The notes: generated by a model from the sequence alone, not told the origin. DNA of 50,048 nucleotides from Polyangiaceae bacterium (GCA_025937785.1 JAICQQ010000037.1:1-50048); one strand, 5' to 3'; shown: positions 33,610 to 42,215, numbered from the stretch's first letter. Numbers and translations are program-made.

Positions 33610-35229
33610 TTACTTGCGTTGCAGCAGCGTCTTCTCCCTTGCTTCGTTTCCGGTAATGGTGTCGCGCACCACGACCTCGAGGACAAAGCAGGCGGGGGAA
33701 GACGGGAACACTTTGGTGTTGAGGTTGTAGGCAAGGAAGCCGTCAGCCTTGTCCATCGTACCGGGCAAGCCGGTGCGGGTGCCGCGATCGATTTGGAGCT
33801 TTTGATCGGCGACGCCGTCACAGCTCAGGTCGGCGTAGACGTGGACGGTGCCACCCACATTAGGTTGGCTCGTGATGTCAACGCTGCTGCAGTCGAGTGC
33901 TCGGACCTTGACGAGGATGGTGCGGCCCTTTTGGTAGCGGTACTTGAGGGTCCCGCCGGCGCTCGGATCGGTATCCTCGGTCTGACCATTGCGTGCGAGG
34001 GGTTGACCCCAGAGCAAGGGATCGGCGCCGAAGCCGACGCAGCTCGGGGTGCAGGTCATGCCGTCGCCGGTGTAGCCCGAGTTGCAGGCGCACTCGAAGC
34101 TGCTGAGAGTATCCGTGCATGAGGCAAAGGGCGAGCAGGTGTCGGTGCTGTCCGAGCATTCGTCGATGTTGACGCAACCACCGGCATCGAGACGATATCC
34201 CGGCAAGCAAGCCGTGCATTCCGAGGCCCCGGGGCCCGTGCAGCTCATTGCGGCGCAGCCGGCGATGGCGGCATCACAGGCGGTGCAGGTCGGAACGCCA
34301 TTCACGCAGCCGCCGCTCTTGTACTGGCCAGCTGGGCACGCATCACAAGGCACGCAACTGTCCGCTTCGCCGTCAACGAGCTGGAAATCAGCTAGACACT
34401 TCGTACACTGGGAAGTGCTGGCACTCTCGCACGTGACGGACGAGGTGCAAGAGGCGATCGGCGTGCAAGGCGCACACTGGTAACGGTCGTCCAGGTAATA
34501 TCCAGACGGGCAAGCTGAGCAGGTCGAGTCGCTGGCGTTGGTGCAACTGATTGCCGTCGTGCAGAAGGGAACGGGGCTGCATGGTGTACAGAGACTGGGC
34601 AGGGTTCTCGACATCCATGTTCCCTCCGCGCACTGTGTGCATTTCGAATTGGAGGGAGTTGTGCACGTGACCGGCGAGACGCAATCGGAAACGGCCGTGC
34701 AAGGCTTGCACACCGCTGGCGCGACGCTAGTGTCTAGAAAATAGCCGGAGTCGCACTCAGTGCATGTAGAGTCGGTCGCGTTGGTGCACGTCGTGGCACC
34801 ACAGTCCGGGATGCTCGGGCAGGGGGTGCAACCGTCGTCGGAAGCGTAGGTGCCCGGTTGGCACGCCCTACATTGGTAACGGTCGTCCACGTAGAACCCA
34901 TGCACGCAAGATGAGCAGATCGAGTCGCTGGCTTTGGTGCACGTGAGTGGGCTGATGCAGAAGGGAACTGGGCTGCATGGTGTGCAGACACTGGGTAGGG
35001 ATCCGGACAGCCAGTATCCCTCCGCGCACTGTGCGCATTCGGAACTAGAGGCAGTCGTGCACGTGACCGCCGAGACGCAATGGGAAACGGCCGTGCAAGG
35101 CTTGCACGCCGCTGGCGTGACGGAAGTGTCTAGAAAATAGCCGGAGGCGCACTCAGTGCATGTAGAGTCGGTCGCCTTGGTGCACGTAAGGGCACCGACG
35201 CAGTCCGAGACGATTCCGCCGTTTAACGG
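33610..35229 (-). pseudogene. Cys-rich, EGF-like repeat protein, 5'-truncated
   Basis: The minus-strand frame is open from a TAA at 35230-35232 down to 33610, but it has no ATG, GTG or TTG before an internal GTG at 34905, so the original 5' end with its signal peptide appears lost. The sequence is a chain of Cys-rich modules of the kind CTxASDSTCxxCxSGYYLDDRYQCxPC. One calcium-binding EGF-like module (NIDECSDSTDTCSPFASC, FECACNSGYTGDGMTC) and a C-terminal domain of about 150 residues with few Cys (VKVRALDCSSVDITSQPN, DGVADQKLQIDRGTRTG) complete it. Intact relatives are large secreted proteins of myxobacteria. Confidence 0.72.
34517..35190. repeat. 396-bp in-frame tandem duplication
   Basis: The stretch from 34517 to 34912 is repeated from 34913 onward. 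GAGCAGGTCGAGTCGCTGGC at 34517 pairs with GAGCAGATCGAGTCGCTGG at 34913, and GTCTAGAAAATAGCCGGAG occurs near 34731 and again 396 bases later. The shift is exactly 132 codons, so the reading frame of the Cys-rich gene is kept. The copies differ at many scattered bases, so the duplication is not recent. Confidence 0.85.
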
Positions 35230-35287
35230 TTAGGTTTGGCTGAAGTTCACGGAACCCAGCCGGCATTGCTTGATGGCCTCGCCAACA

Positions 35288-35698
35288 TCAACGCAAGCGC
35301 TCGACGGTGACGCCGGAAACGAACTCAGCGAGCTCTCGGAGGTCGTGCTCGTCGCCGGTGACAACTAGGTCGCCGCGAAGCGCGGCAGAGGCGACTACGG
35401 TGGCGCCGACCGCGTTGGAGCCATCTGTACTGGCGAGCAGCTCGCCCGCCCGCTCAGCCAGCTTCGGTGTCAGCGCTTCGACTCGACCGCTTTCTAACAA
35501 GGCTCGGTGGGTGCCCCGCCACCATTCGGCAACCACCGCCGCGGGAATGGTGATGGACGCTCGTGACAGCCGACATGCACGGAGAAGGGCGAGGGCGCCG
35601 GCGTGGCGTCGCTCGAGAGCGACGAGCATTCCTGTGTCGAATGTGACTCCCCGGGTTGCCCGACCGACTTTTGCTGTGCGTTTCGGCTTTCGGCTCAC
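35288..35698 (-). CDS. PIN-domain toxin (VapC-like)
   Basis: The GTG at 35698 overlaps the antitoxin stop by four bases (ATGTGA), which decides this start; the product has 136 residues. The PIN core shows TFDTGMLVALERR with the first catalytic Asp, IPAAVVAEWWRG carrying the second acidic residue, SNAVGATVVASAAL and GDLVVTGDEHDLRELAEF with the last acidic residues. VapC toxins are RNases that cut tRNA or rRNA. It forms an operon with the RHH-like antitoxin. The domain looks complete. Confidence 0.85.
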   Translation of the reverse strand: MSRKPKRTAKVGRATRGVTFDTGMLVALERRHAGALALLRACRLSRASITIPAAVVAEWWRGTHRALLESGRVEALTPKLAERAGELLASTDGSNAVGATVVASAALRGDLVVTGDEHDLRELAEFVSGVTVERLR

Positions 35699-35919
35699 AT
35701 CGCACCTAGTTTCTTGAGCCAACGTTGCACCTCTCGCTCGGAGATCTCGACGCCTTCACCGAGCTCTTCGAGCGCGCGATCGCGAGCATCCTGCCGCGCT
35801 GCTTCGGCGACGAGTTCGCTCAGGACTGCGGAGGCGCTGCGCTTGGTGAGCTTTGCCCTTCGGTGCAGATACTCGGCGGCATGCTCATCCAACGAGTAGC
35901 TTCCTTTCCGCACGGTCAT
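35695..35919 (-). CDS. Ribbon-helix-helix-like antitoxin (VapB-like)
   Basis: 74 residues from the ATG at 35919 (MTVRKGSYSLDEHAAEYLHRRAKLTKRSASAVLSEL in outline), which is a ribbon-helix-helix arrangement: one beta strand and two helices. The C-terminal helix (GVEISEREVQRWLKKLGAM) is the likely toxin-binding part. It precedes and overlaps the VapC-like gene. Antitoxins of this kind bind their own promoter. Confidence 0.8.
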   Translation of the reverse strand: MTVRKGSYSLDEHAAEYLHRRAKLTKRSASAVLSELVAEAARQDARDRALEELGEGVEISEREVQRWLKKLGAM

Positions 35920-36027
35920 CGGCAACACCTCCAGGTAGGAACTATTCCTACCACGTGGTGTTGCCCGCCGCCACCGAGGCTGATGCCAATCTCCGTCTGC
36001 TCAGCTCCAGTTGCGTTGCCGGTCCGC

Positions 36028-36089
36028 CTAGCGGCGCCGGTTCGCTAGCGGCGCCGGTTCGCTAGCGGCGCCGGTCCGCCTAGCGGCGC
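36028..36089. repeat. 17-bp tandem repeat with internal palindrome
   Basis: The unit CTAGCGGCGCCGGTTCG occurs three times in a row (the third has one change), plus a partial fourth. It contains the palindrome GGCGCC. The right end overlaps the stop codon of the SigZ-like gene, so it could form stem-loops that end transcription. Confidence 0.85.
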
Positions 36090-36652
36090 ATCGTACAGTC
36101 GCAGTTGCTCGGCTCCCGCGGTTCGCAGTCGATGACGCCGCCGCGCACGTCGAGCGCGATCTTGCAGCTCTCTTCCAGGATCTCACGGAGCTTCTCTCGG
36201 CCCCGCTGGACGCGCGACTTCATCCCCGACAAAGAAATCCCGAGCATCTCGGCGGCCTCGGGTTGCGTCATACCCTGAGCTTCCGTGAGTGTCAGAGCTT
36301 GCTGGTAATGGGACGGCAGTCGGGCGATCGCGTTGGCTGCGAACGCAGCAAGGCCGGTGTCGGATGCGACCGAACCTTCCAACTCGAGCGCAACCTGCTC
36401 GCCGTTGTCTCCGTGCGCGAGCGGATGTCGGGCACGCTGGCGAAGGTTCTCTTGCACGGCACTTCGTGCGACTTGGTAGAGCCACGAAACGAACCGTTCT
36501 TGGTCGCGGAGGCCGGGGAGCCCCTGCTGAACCCGAACGAAAATGTCTTGGAGCACGTCGTCGACGTCGGCTGGCGCCACGCGCCGCGCAACGAAGGACC
36601 GGAGCTTCTGCGCGAGCTCCCGATGCGAGGAGAGCATGCCCTCGGCCAGCAT
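36080..36652 (-). CDS. sigZ: SigZ-like RNA polymerase sigma factor
   Basis: 190 residues with GGGAGG eight bases upstream of the ATG. Region 2 is LAQKLRSFVARRVAPADVDDVLQDIFVRVQQGLPGL, and region 4 is RLPSHYQQALTLTEAQGMTQPEAAEMLGISLSGMKSRVQRGREKL. The C-terminal tail CKIALDVRGGVIDCEPREPSNCDC carries the Cys pattern typical of SigZ, which might bind a metal or arsenite. The gene lies 91 bases downstream of the ars genes on the same strand. No anti-sigma gene is seen next to it. Confidence 0.87.
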   Translation of the reverse strand: MLAEGMLSSHRELAQKLRSFVARRVAPADVDDVLQDIFVRVQQGLPGLRDQERFVSWLYQVARSAVQENLRQRARHPLAHGDNGEQVALELEGSVASDTGLAAFAANAIARLPSHYQQALTLTEAQGMTQPEAAEMLGISLSGMKSRVQRGREKLREILEESCKIALDVRGGVIDCEPREPSNCDCTMRR

Positions 36653-36743
36653 CAGGCGGCCTCCCTGGGTGGGTCACTCGTATCCGTCATCGTTGGCCTT
36701 TGACCTGAAGACGGGACGTCGGGTGGATGGACGCAAGAAATCG

Positions 36744-37187
36744 TCATGGCTGCCAGACCAGGCAAATCGCCGAGCTCGGGCAGAGGGACGCGAACTCTTT
36801 GGATTTAGCCAATGCTTCCGGCGCTATCCCCCGTTCGGCGCGACGGAACCCGAACTTCTCGAAATAGCTCGACGCAGTCGTCGTCAGCAGGAAGACGTGG
36901 CTAAGTCCTCGAGCCCGCGCCCACTCGATCCGTTCGCGGACCAGGTGGGTGCCCACACCGGTGCCGCGGAACGCTGAACGCACAGCCAGCGAGCGGAACA
37001 AGCCCGCGCGGCCGTGCAGCTCGAGTCCGGCGACGCCCACGACAGCGCCCTCCACGGTTGCGACCCTATACTGGGCTGGGAATTGGTCCTCGACGCCCTC
37101 CGTGGGCAGGCCGGCCTCGCGCAGGAGGCGCCTGACAGCCTCGAGGTCGGACGGCATCGTGTTCCGCAGGTCGACCACTACTTCCAC
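36744..37187 (-). CDS. arsN2: GNAT acetyltransferase, ArsN2-like
   Basis: 147 residues with the GNAT core: LRNTMPSDLEAVRRLLREAGLP, GVAGLELHGRAGLFRSLAV, acetyl-CoA loop RGTGVGTHLVRERIEWA, and LLTTTASSYFEKFGF. The sequence closely fits ArsN2, named from arsenic operons and thought to acetylate an arsenical or a related compound; ArsN1 acetylates phosphinothricin-like arsenicals. It overlaps ArsC by ten bases and is the last gene of the ars operon. Confidence 0.85.
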   Translation of the reverse strand: MEVVVDLRNTMPSDLEAVRRLLREAGLPTEGVEDQFPAQYRVATVEGAVVGVAGLELHGRAGLFRSLAVRSAFRGTGVGTHLVRERIEWARARGLSHVFLLTTTASSYFEKFGFRRAERGIAPEALAKSKEFASLCPSSAICLVWQP

Positions 37188-37588
37188 GCCTCCTGCTCGA
37201 GCAGCTTCACGACTCGCAGCTTCACATCGTCGCGGATCTCGCGCACGCGTTCGATCGGCTTGCCCTTCGGATCCTCGAGCGGCCAGTCCATCCGCCTGAG
37301 ACCAGGCACGTGGGGGCAGGCTTCGCCGCAGCCCATCGTGACCAACAACGAGGAAGAAGCGGCGAGGTCATCGGACAAGAACTGCGGCTTACCGTTCGAG
37401 AGGTCGATGCCGACCTCCTTCATCGCTTCGACGACCTCCGGATGAACGCGGGTGCCCGGCTCGGTACCTGCGGAGACAGCCCGAGCCTTTGCCGGGTCTG
37501 CGAGGTGATTGAACCATGCCGCCGCCATCTGCGAGCGGCCGGCGTTGTGAATGCAAGCGAAAAGCACGTGCGGGGAAGCAGGACTCAT
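37178..37588 (-). CDS. arsC: Arsenate reductase ArsC (LMW-PTP-like)
   Basis: 136 residues from the ATG at 37588. The phosphatase-like loop is CIHNAGRSQMAAAWF (CX5R), with the arsenate-binding Cys at position 12. VSAGTEPGTRVHPEVVEAMKEVGIDLS and LLVTMGCGEACPHVPG supply the two further Cys of the thioredoxin-coupled reaction, and MDWPLEDPKG the acid loop. The enzyme reduces As(V) to As(III) in the cytoplasm. The start overlaps the aquaporin stop by four bases (ATGA). Confidence 0.92.
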   Translation of the reverse strand: MSPASPHVLFACIHNAGRSQMAAAWFNHLADPAKARAVSAGTEPGTRVHPEVVEAMKEVGIDLSNGKPQFLSDDLAASSSLLVTMGCGEACPHVPGLRRMDWPLEDPKGKPIERVREIRDDVKLRVVKLLEQEAWK

Positions 37589-38301
37589 GTTGACTCTTTG
37601 GCGGGGAAATCGACGACCCGCTCGGCGACGGCCGGCAACGAAGGAACGAGCCAGCGGAAGAGATAGGTGGCAGCACCAGCACCCAGTAGCTGTGCAACGA
37701 TGAATTCCGGTGCGTCTGCAGGTCGAATGCCTGCGAAGGTGTCGCTTGCAGCCCGGGCGAGCGTGACCGCGGGGTTCGCAAACGATGTGGACGACGTGAA
37801 CCAGTAGGCGGCCGTGATGTACGCGCCCACGGCGAACGGCACGAAGCTCGGGCTTCGACGCACGCAACCCCAGATGGTGGCGAGTAGCCCGAAGGTCGCA
37901 ACGAACTCGCTGACGAGCTGCGAGGCGCCGGCCCGCACACGAGATGACGCGAAGAACGGTGGCAGCTCGAACATGAAGTGCGCAATGGCCACACCCACGA
38001 ACGCGCCAGCGACCTGGGCCGCGACGTAGACGGGTACTTCCCTCCATGGCAGCCCGCCCTGCGTCGCGTCGGCGATTGTCACCGCCGGGTTGAAATGGGC
38101 GCCCGATACCGAGCCGAACGTGAGGATCAACGCGACGAGGCCGGCACCCGTGGCGACGGTATTGGCCAGGAGCGCGATGGCCACGTTACCGCCCGCCATG
38201 CGCTCCGCCATGACGCCGGAGCCGATCACGACGGCGAGTAGGAACGCCGTGCCCAGCGCTTCCGCCGCAGCTTTCCGTGCGAGATCACGGGCAGCAACCA
38301 C
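37585..38301 (-). CDS. Aquaglyceroporin, AqpS-like arsenite channel
   Basis: 238 residues with six membrane helices and both MIP-family pore motifs, FNPAVT and FANPAVT. It sits between ArsC and ArsI. In Sinorhizobium meliloti a similar channel, AqpS, replaces an efflux pump: ArsC makes arsenite, which leaves down its gradient through the channel. The same arrangement is suggested here by the absence of ArsB or ACR3. The second half loops (WFTSSTSFANPAVT) fit this subgroup. The gene overlaps arsI by 17 bases. Confidence 0.88.
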   Translation of the reverse strand: MVAARDLARKAAAEALGTAFLLAVVIGSGVMAERMAGGNVAIALLANTVATGAGLVALILTFGSVSGAHFNPAVTIADATQGGLPWREVPVYVAAQVAGAFVGVAIAHFMFELPPFFASSRVRAGASQLVSEFVATFGLLATIWGCVRRSPSFVPFAVGAYITAAYWFTSSTSFANPAVTLARAASDTFAGIRPADAPEFIVAQLLGAGAATYLFRWLVPSLPAVAERVVDFPAKEST

Positions 38302-38764
38302 CGCCGCCCCGCTTGATGCCGTGGAGCGTGGGGACGCAACAGCTCTCGCTTGCCGCCTTCTCGTGAACGCTTGGCGCGTGTTCCTGGAAAAGTGGTGAGT
38401 CGGCCTTCACCACGAAGACCTCCCAGGCGTTGCCGTCGGGATCTTCGACCCAGACCTTGTCCTGAACGGCGTAGCAACACGCCGTGTTTTCCTCGGTCCT
38501 GGTGGCGAGCCCCGCCTGACTGAAGCGCGCGGTCGCCGTGGCCACGTCCTCGGTGCTCGCGACCTGGATGCCGAAGTGGCTCGCGTTGATGCCGGTGCGA
38601 GGCGCCTCCTGCATCGTCAAATTGAGGTTCGGCTCGCTGAGATCGAACTTGGCGTAGCCTGGCCGGCGCTTGGTCGCCTGGACGCCGAACGCCTTTTCGT
38701 AGAACGCGACTGAGGCGTCGATGTTGGAAACGTTGAGCGAGATGTGGGGTTTGAGGATGTTCAT
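38285..38764 (-). CDS. arsI: ArsI/CadI-type VOC metalloenzyme (C-As lyase)
   Basis: From the ATG at 38764 (MNILKPHISLNVSNIDASVAFYEKAFGVQATKRR) the product has 159 residues; an ATG at 38776 is also possible. The VOC fold carries metal ligands SHFGIQV (His) and DPDGNAWEVF (Glu), and the adjacent cysteines in ENTACCYAVQDKVW are the hallmark of ArsI, which cleaves the C-As bond of trivalent organoarsenicals using Fe(II) and oxygen. The tail ends in further Cys (SESCCVP, GGGGCCP). It lies just downstream of arsR. Confidence 0.88.
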   Translation of the reverse strand: MNILKPHISLNVSNIDASVAFYEKAFGVQATKRRPGYAKFDLSEPNLNLTMQEAPRTGINASHFGIQVASTEDVATATARFSQAGLATRTEENTACCYAVQDKVWVEDPDGNAWEVFVVKADSPLFQEHAPSVHEKAASESCCVPTLHGIKRGGGGCCP

Positions 38765-38815
38765 GAGCGGCTCCATTTCTATAAATGTCGAACTAGCGAC
38801 GCAAAAAAAGGGACC

Positions 38816-39121
38816 TCAGCAGCAGCTACGCTTGCCGCGCTTGCAGCAATCCTCCCAGAGGTAGTCGGTGAGCGCTCGCAGGTTCTCGTAGATGGCGCCG
38901 TAGTAGTGGTAGGTCCCCTCGTTCCGCGTCGAGAGCAGACCGGCATCCACGAGTCGCTTGAGGTGGTGGCTCAGCGTCGAGGCTGGTACGTCGACGTGGC
39001 CCTGGATGTCACCGGCGGCCGTCCCACCTTTGTCCCCCTGTACCACGTAGCGTAGGATGCTCAGCCGAACGGGGTGGCCCAGCGCGGCAAGCTGCTCTGC
39101 ATGGCGGTCGACTTTGGTCAT
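38816..39121 (-). CDS. arsR: ArsR/SmtB-family metalloregulator
   Basis: 101 residues. The winged helix reads LAALGHPVRLSILRYVVQGDKGGTAAGDIQGHVDVPASTLSHHLKRLVDAGLL. No CxCxxC in helix 4 is visible; instead cysteines cluster at the C-terminus (WEDCCKRGKRSCC), a site used for arsenite sensing in several atypical ArsR proteins. It is the first gene of the R-I-channel-C-N2 group and probably represses it from the region just upstream. Confidence 0.9.
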   Translation of the reverse strand: MTKVDRHAEQLAALGHPVRLSILRYVVQGDKGGTAAGDIQGHVDVPASTLSHHLKRLVDAGLLSTRNEGTYHYYGAIYENLRALTDYLWEDCCKRGKRSCC

Positions 39122-39180
39122 CCGCTGCTAGTTCTAATATTCTCGAATCAGCCCTGCAAGGGATTCTTCGAAATTTATGG
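39122..39180 (-). promoter_or_regulatory. arsR: Probable ars promoter/operator region
   Basis: Between arsR and the MFS gene lies a short AT-rich stretch. TCGAATC at 39143 and GATTCTTCGA at 39162 form an imperfect inverted repeat, and GTTCTAATATTCTCGAATC could supply promoter elements. This is the natural place for ArsR to bind, but the site is inferred from position. Confidence 0.4.
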
Positions 39181-39209
39181 AAGTTAGGACAATTCCTGCG
39201 CCCTGGGGC

Positions 39210-40421
39210 CTATGCGTCACCCCGCCGGTCGCTAGCGAGCCGCCGCCGAGCACGAAGGGCCACGCCAACTATGGCGCTGCCCACGAGCAGGCACATGGCC
39301 AGCCATCCGAGCACGACCGTGTAGCTGACGATACCGTGCAGCAGCTCGACGGCGAAGGGCGCGGCGGCGCGTGCCAACAAGGCGCCCGAGGCGAGCTGAC
39401 CGTTGGCCGCGCCGAAGCTCTCGCGTCCGAACAGCTCCACGACGACCGTGGCGCGCTCGAGCGTCATCACACCAGCGGCAGCGCCGAAGGCGATCACGGC
39501 GACGATGAGCGCCGGCCCGGAGAGAACGGCGAGCGCAACCAGCGCAATGCCTTGAACGACGAGCAGCAAGGGTAGCCGGATATCCGTAGGGACCGCGCTG
39601 CTCAGCGGCGAGAGCAGCAAGCGACCGGGAACCTGCGATGCTCCCGCCAAGCCAGCGATGGAAGCGGCCCCTGCGAGCGTCTCGCCGCGTTCGACGAACT
39701 GCCACACCAGACAGATCGTCGCACCGGTAGCCGCAAACGACTGCAGCGCGAAACCGCCGCTCAGGGATCTGCTCATGTTCGACGCGCTGGCACGGAAGGG
39801 CCGGGGCGCCGGGCCCCGCGTCAGCGCGCCCCGTGCTGGCGGCGGAAGCGCCAGCCGGATCGCCAGCGTCACGGCGGCGGTCAGCGTCGCCAGCATCAGT
39901 ACCGTCCGCCGCCAGCCGAATTCATCGAGGCAGGCAGCGGTGAGCGGTAGGAACACCGTGCTCGCAAATCCCGCGATGGCCGTGAGCACGAGCAAGGCTT
40001 TGGTGCGCTGCTCGGCGGCAGGAAACCAGTCGACGACCGCGCGAAACGCGGGCTCGTAGAGTGACAACGCCTGAGCCACTCCGAGCCCGGCGAACGCGAG
40101 CAGCAGCGGCAGTTCCTGCTGGGCAGCCGCCAGTCCACCCAACGCAACGGGACCGATGACTGCTCCGTAGAGCAGTACAGGGCGCGCCCCCTTTCGATCG
40201 AGCAGGCGGCCCACACGTGGGGCAAGCAGAGCAGAAACCAACAGCGAGCCAGAGAAGGCGGCGGCGACAGTCGACGTTGCCACGCCCAGGTCGCGAGCGA
40301 TCGGCACCGACAGCACGCTGTACGAGTAGTAGAGGACACCCCAGGCAACGAGTTGGTCGAGGGATAGCCCGACCACCGCGGCCCAGGGTCGTCCAGGCGC
40401 TGCCTGGGCCTGCATCTGCAC
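39210..40421 (-). CDS. MFS transporter of the arsenic cluster
   Basis: 403 residues with about 12 hydrophobic helices. The N-terminal half carries the MFS loop motif GRLLDRKGARPVLL, and ARDLGVATSTVAAAFSGSLLVSALL matches this exporter group. It begins four bases after the ArsO-like stop. MFS proteins of arsenic clusters (ArsJ, ArsK, ArsP are separate types) export arsenite or organoarsenicals. ArsK-like function is possible, but sequence alone does not decide it. Confidence 0.78.
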   Translation of the reverse strand: MQMQAQAAPGRPWAAVVGLSLDQLVAWGVLYYSYSVLSVPIARDLGVATSTVAAAFSGSLLVSALLAPRVGRLLDRKGARPVLLYGAVIGPVALGGLAAAQQELPLLLAFAGLGVAQALSLYEPAFRAVVDWFPAAEQRTKALLVLTAIAGFASTVFLPLTAACLDEFGWRRTVLMLATLTAAVTLAIRLALPPPARGALTRGPAPRPFRASASNMSRSLSGGFALQSFAATGATICLVWQFVERGETLAGAASIAGLAGASQVPGRLLLSPLSSAVPTDIRLPLLLVVQGIALVALAVLSGPALIVAVIAFGAAAGVMTLERATVVVELFGRESFGAANGQLASGALLARAAAPFAVELLHGIVSYTVVLGWLAMCLLVGSAIVGVALRARRRLASDRRGDA

Positions 40422-40424
40422 TGC

Positions 40425-41738
40425 TCAGCAGCAGGCGCCCTTGTTGCCCGGAACGCAGCAGCCGCCAGCGTCGCTTTGCAGGTCGCTGTTGCAGACGCCC
40501 GTCTCGGGTAGATCGAGCTCGACGCGGGCCGCTGCTTCGTGATCGCCAGCGATCATGGCTGCCACCGAGCGCGCCTGTTCGTAGCCGGTCGCGAGCAAGA
40601 ACGTCGGCGCTCGACCGTAGCTCTTGGCGCCGATGATGTAGAAGTTCGGCTCCGGGTGGGCGAGCTCGCGAGCGCCATGAGGCCGCACGGTGCCGCAGCT
40701 GTGTTCGTTGGGATCGATCAGCGGGCCCAAGACCTCTGCAGATTCGAGGGCGGGGTCGAGGGCGAGGCGAAGCTCACGGTTCATGGCCAGGTCCGGTCGT
40801 TGCCCCGTCCCGGCGATGATCGAGTCGATCCCGGACAGCGCGAACTCCTTCCCCGTGCGGGTCCCGATGACCTCGAGCTTGCCCGCAGCTTCACGCAACG
40901 CCTCGATCCGAAAGTTCTGAACGAGCGAGAGGCTGCCGTTCTCCGTCAACGCTCGGAGCTCCGCGCCGAGCTTCCCACGGGCGGGCAAGCCATCGCCGTC
41001 ACCGCCACCGAAGACTCGAGTCAGATTGTCGCTACGCGTAGCCCAAATGATGTTCGTGTTGGCCGTGGTCTGCGCGAGCTCGGCGAGGCCGAGGATGCTG
41101 TTAGCCGCGGAGTGACCGGCACCGACTACGAGCGTGGTCTTTGCCGCGTACCGACCGCGATCTCTATCGAGCACATCCGGGATCCCGTAGTGGATGCGAT
41201 CCCTGTAAGTGGATTCACCGGTCGCGGGGATGCCAGCAGCGCCGAGGGGATTCGGACTCCACCATGTCCCCGTGGCGTCGATCACCGCCCTGGCGAGGAA
41301 CTCCTCGCTCAGGCCGTTGGCGCTCGTCGTCCTGATCACGAAGGGGACATCTTCACGCCTCGCCGTGCGCACCTTGTCGACACCGTGCCGGGTGATGGCC
41401 ACGACCCGCCGATCTAGGCGCAGACGATCCCGAACGCCGCTGAGAGCCGCTAGCGGCCGCAAGTAGTGGCGATAGAGCTCGTAACCGGTTGGCAAATCGT
41501 CCGGCGGCGGCGCTGTCCACCCCGCTGCCTCGAGCAGCTCGAGCGCTGACTTGTCGATGTTGTACCGCCACGGGGAAAACAGGCGAACGTGGCCCCAGTC
41601 GCGCGGGCTCGCAGCCACGTCTGCAGCAGCCTCCAGGATCAACGGCTCGAGGCCACGCTCCAGGAGACGAGCCGCTGCCGCGAGCCCTACTGGACCGGCT
41701 CCGATCACCGCCACCGGCAAGGTCCCGAGCGAGGCCAT
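40425..41738 (-). CDS. ArsO-like FAD-dependent monooxygenase
   Basis: 437 residues from the ATG at 41738. The FAD-binding motif is VAVIGAGPVGLAAAARLLERGLEPLILEA, the NADPH-binding motif LVVGAGHSAANSILGLAEL, and a further dinucleotide-fold end is IDSIIAGTGQRPDLAMN. The overall layout is that of flavin monooxygenases found in ars operons as ArsO. The C-terminus adds a Cys-rich tail (CNSDLQSDAGGCCVP, GNKGACC), unlike most monooxygenases. It overlaps the small Cys-rich gene by one base. Its substrate is presumably an arsenical. Confidence 0.78.
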   Translation of the reverse strand: MASLGTLPVAVIGAGPVGLAAAARLLERGLEPLILEAAADVAASPRDWGHVRLFSPWRYNIDKSALELLEAAGWTAPPPDDLPTGYELYRHYLRPLAALSGVRDRLRLDRRVVAITRHGVDKVRTARREDVPFVIRTTSANGLSEEFLARAVIDATGTWWSPNPLGAAGIPATGESTYRDRIHYGIPDVLDRDRGRYAAKTTLVVGAGHSAANSILGLAELAQTTANTNIIWATRSDNLTRVFGGGDGDGLPARGKLGAELRALTENGSLSLVQNFRIEALREAAGKLEVIGTRTGKEFALSGIDSIIAGTGQRPDLAMNRELRLALDPALESAEVLGPLIDPNEHSCGTVRPHGARELAHPEPNFYIIGAKSYGRAPTFLLATGYEQARSVAAMIAGDHEAAARVELDLPETGVCNSDLQSDAGGCCVPGNKGACC

Positions 41739-41953
41739 CAGCAGCACCGCCCTTTCTGGCCGCCTCGGCTCGCAGCCCGTGGAGCGCACCCGCACCCGGA
41801 GCCCCCGGTAGCCTTGACCTCGGCGTCGAGCGCACAACAGGCGTCGACACCTTGCGGGGCGGCTCCACCGCAGCAGCCCGTCTGGGCCTCCTTCGGCTGC
41901 GCCCCGTCACGCTCCGCCCCTTGGGTCCCGCTCTTCTGAAGTTCGTTTGCCAT
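41738..41953 (-). CDS. Small Cys-rich protein of the arsenic cluster
   Basis: 71 residues with GAGGAAA upstream of the ATG. It has eight cysteines in pairs: TGCCGG, VDACCALD, SGCGCA and a terminal RCC. It is hydrophilic, with no signal peptide. Its stop shares one base with the ArsO-like start (TGATG). The pairs would suit chelation of arsenite or transfer of it to the ArsO-like enzyme or the exporter, whose ends are also Cys-rich. No named family comes to mind. Confidence 0.72.
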   Translation of the reverse strand: MANELQKSGTQGAERDGAQPKEAQTGCCGGAAPQGVDACCALDAEVKATGGSGCGCAPRAASRGGQKGRCC

Positions 41954-42215
41954 TTCGTTTCCTCGTGTTTCCGGCGAGCAGCTCGCCTTTACCTACGAAG
42001 ACGGGGACCCCTCCCGAAGGACGCAAAGAATCTTCCGGCCGCCGCTTGTCGGCGAGCGTTGTCCGATATCCAGCGCGCGTTGCGCCTTACGCCGACCACA
42101 CGTCGCCGAGATGCAGCACCTGCGCGTTCGAGCGGGTCGGCAAGGTGTTGCCGGCGGCCGACAGCCGAGATCGGGGAGCGTTCCGGGTCAGCACGATGTT
42201 TGCAAGGGCCTGGGC

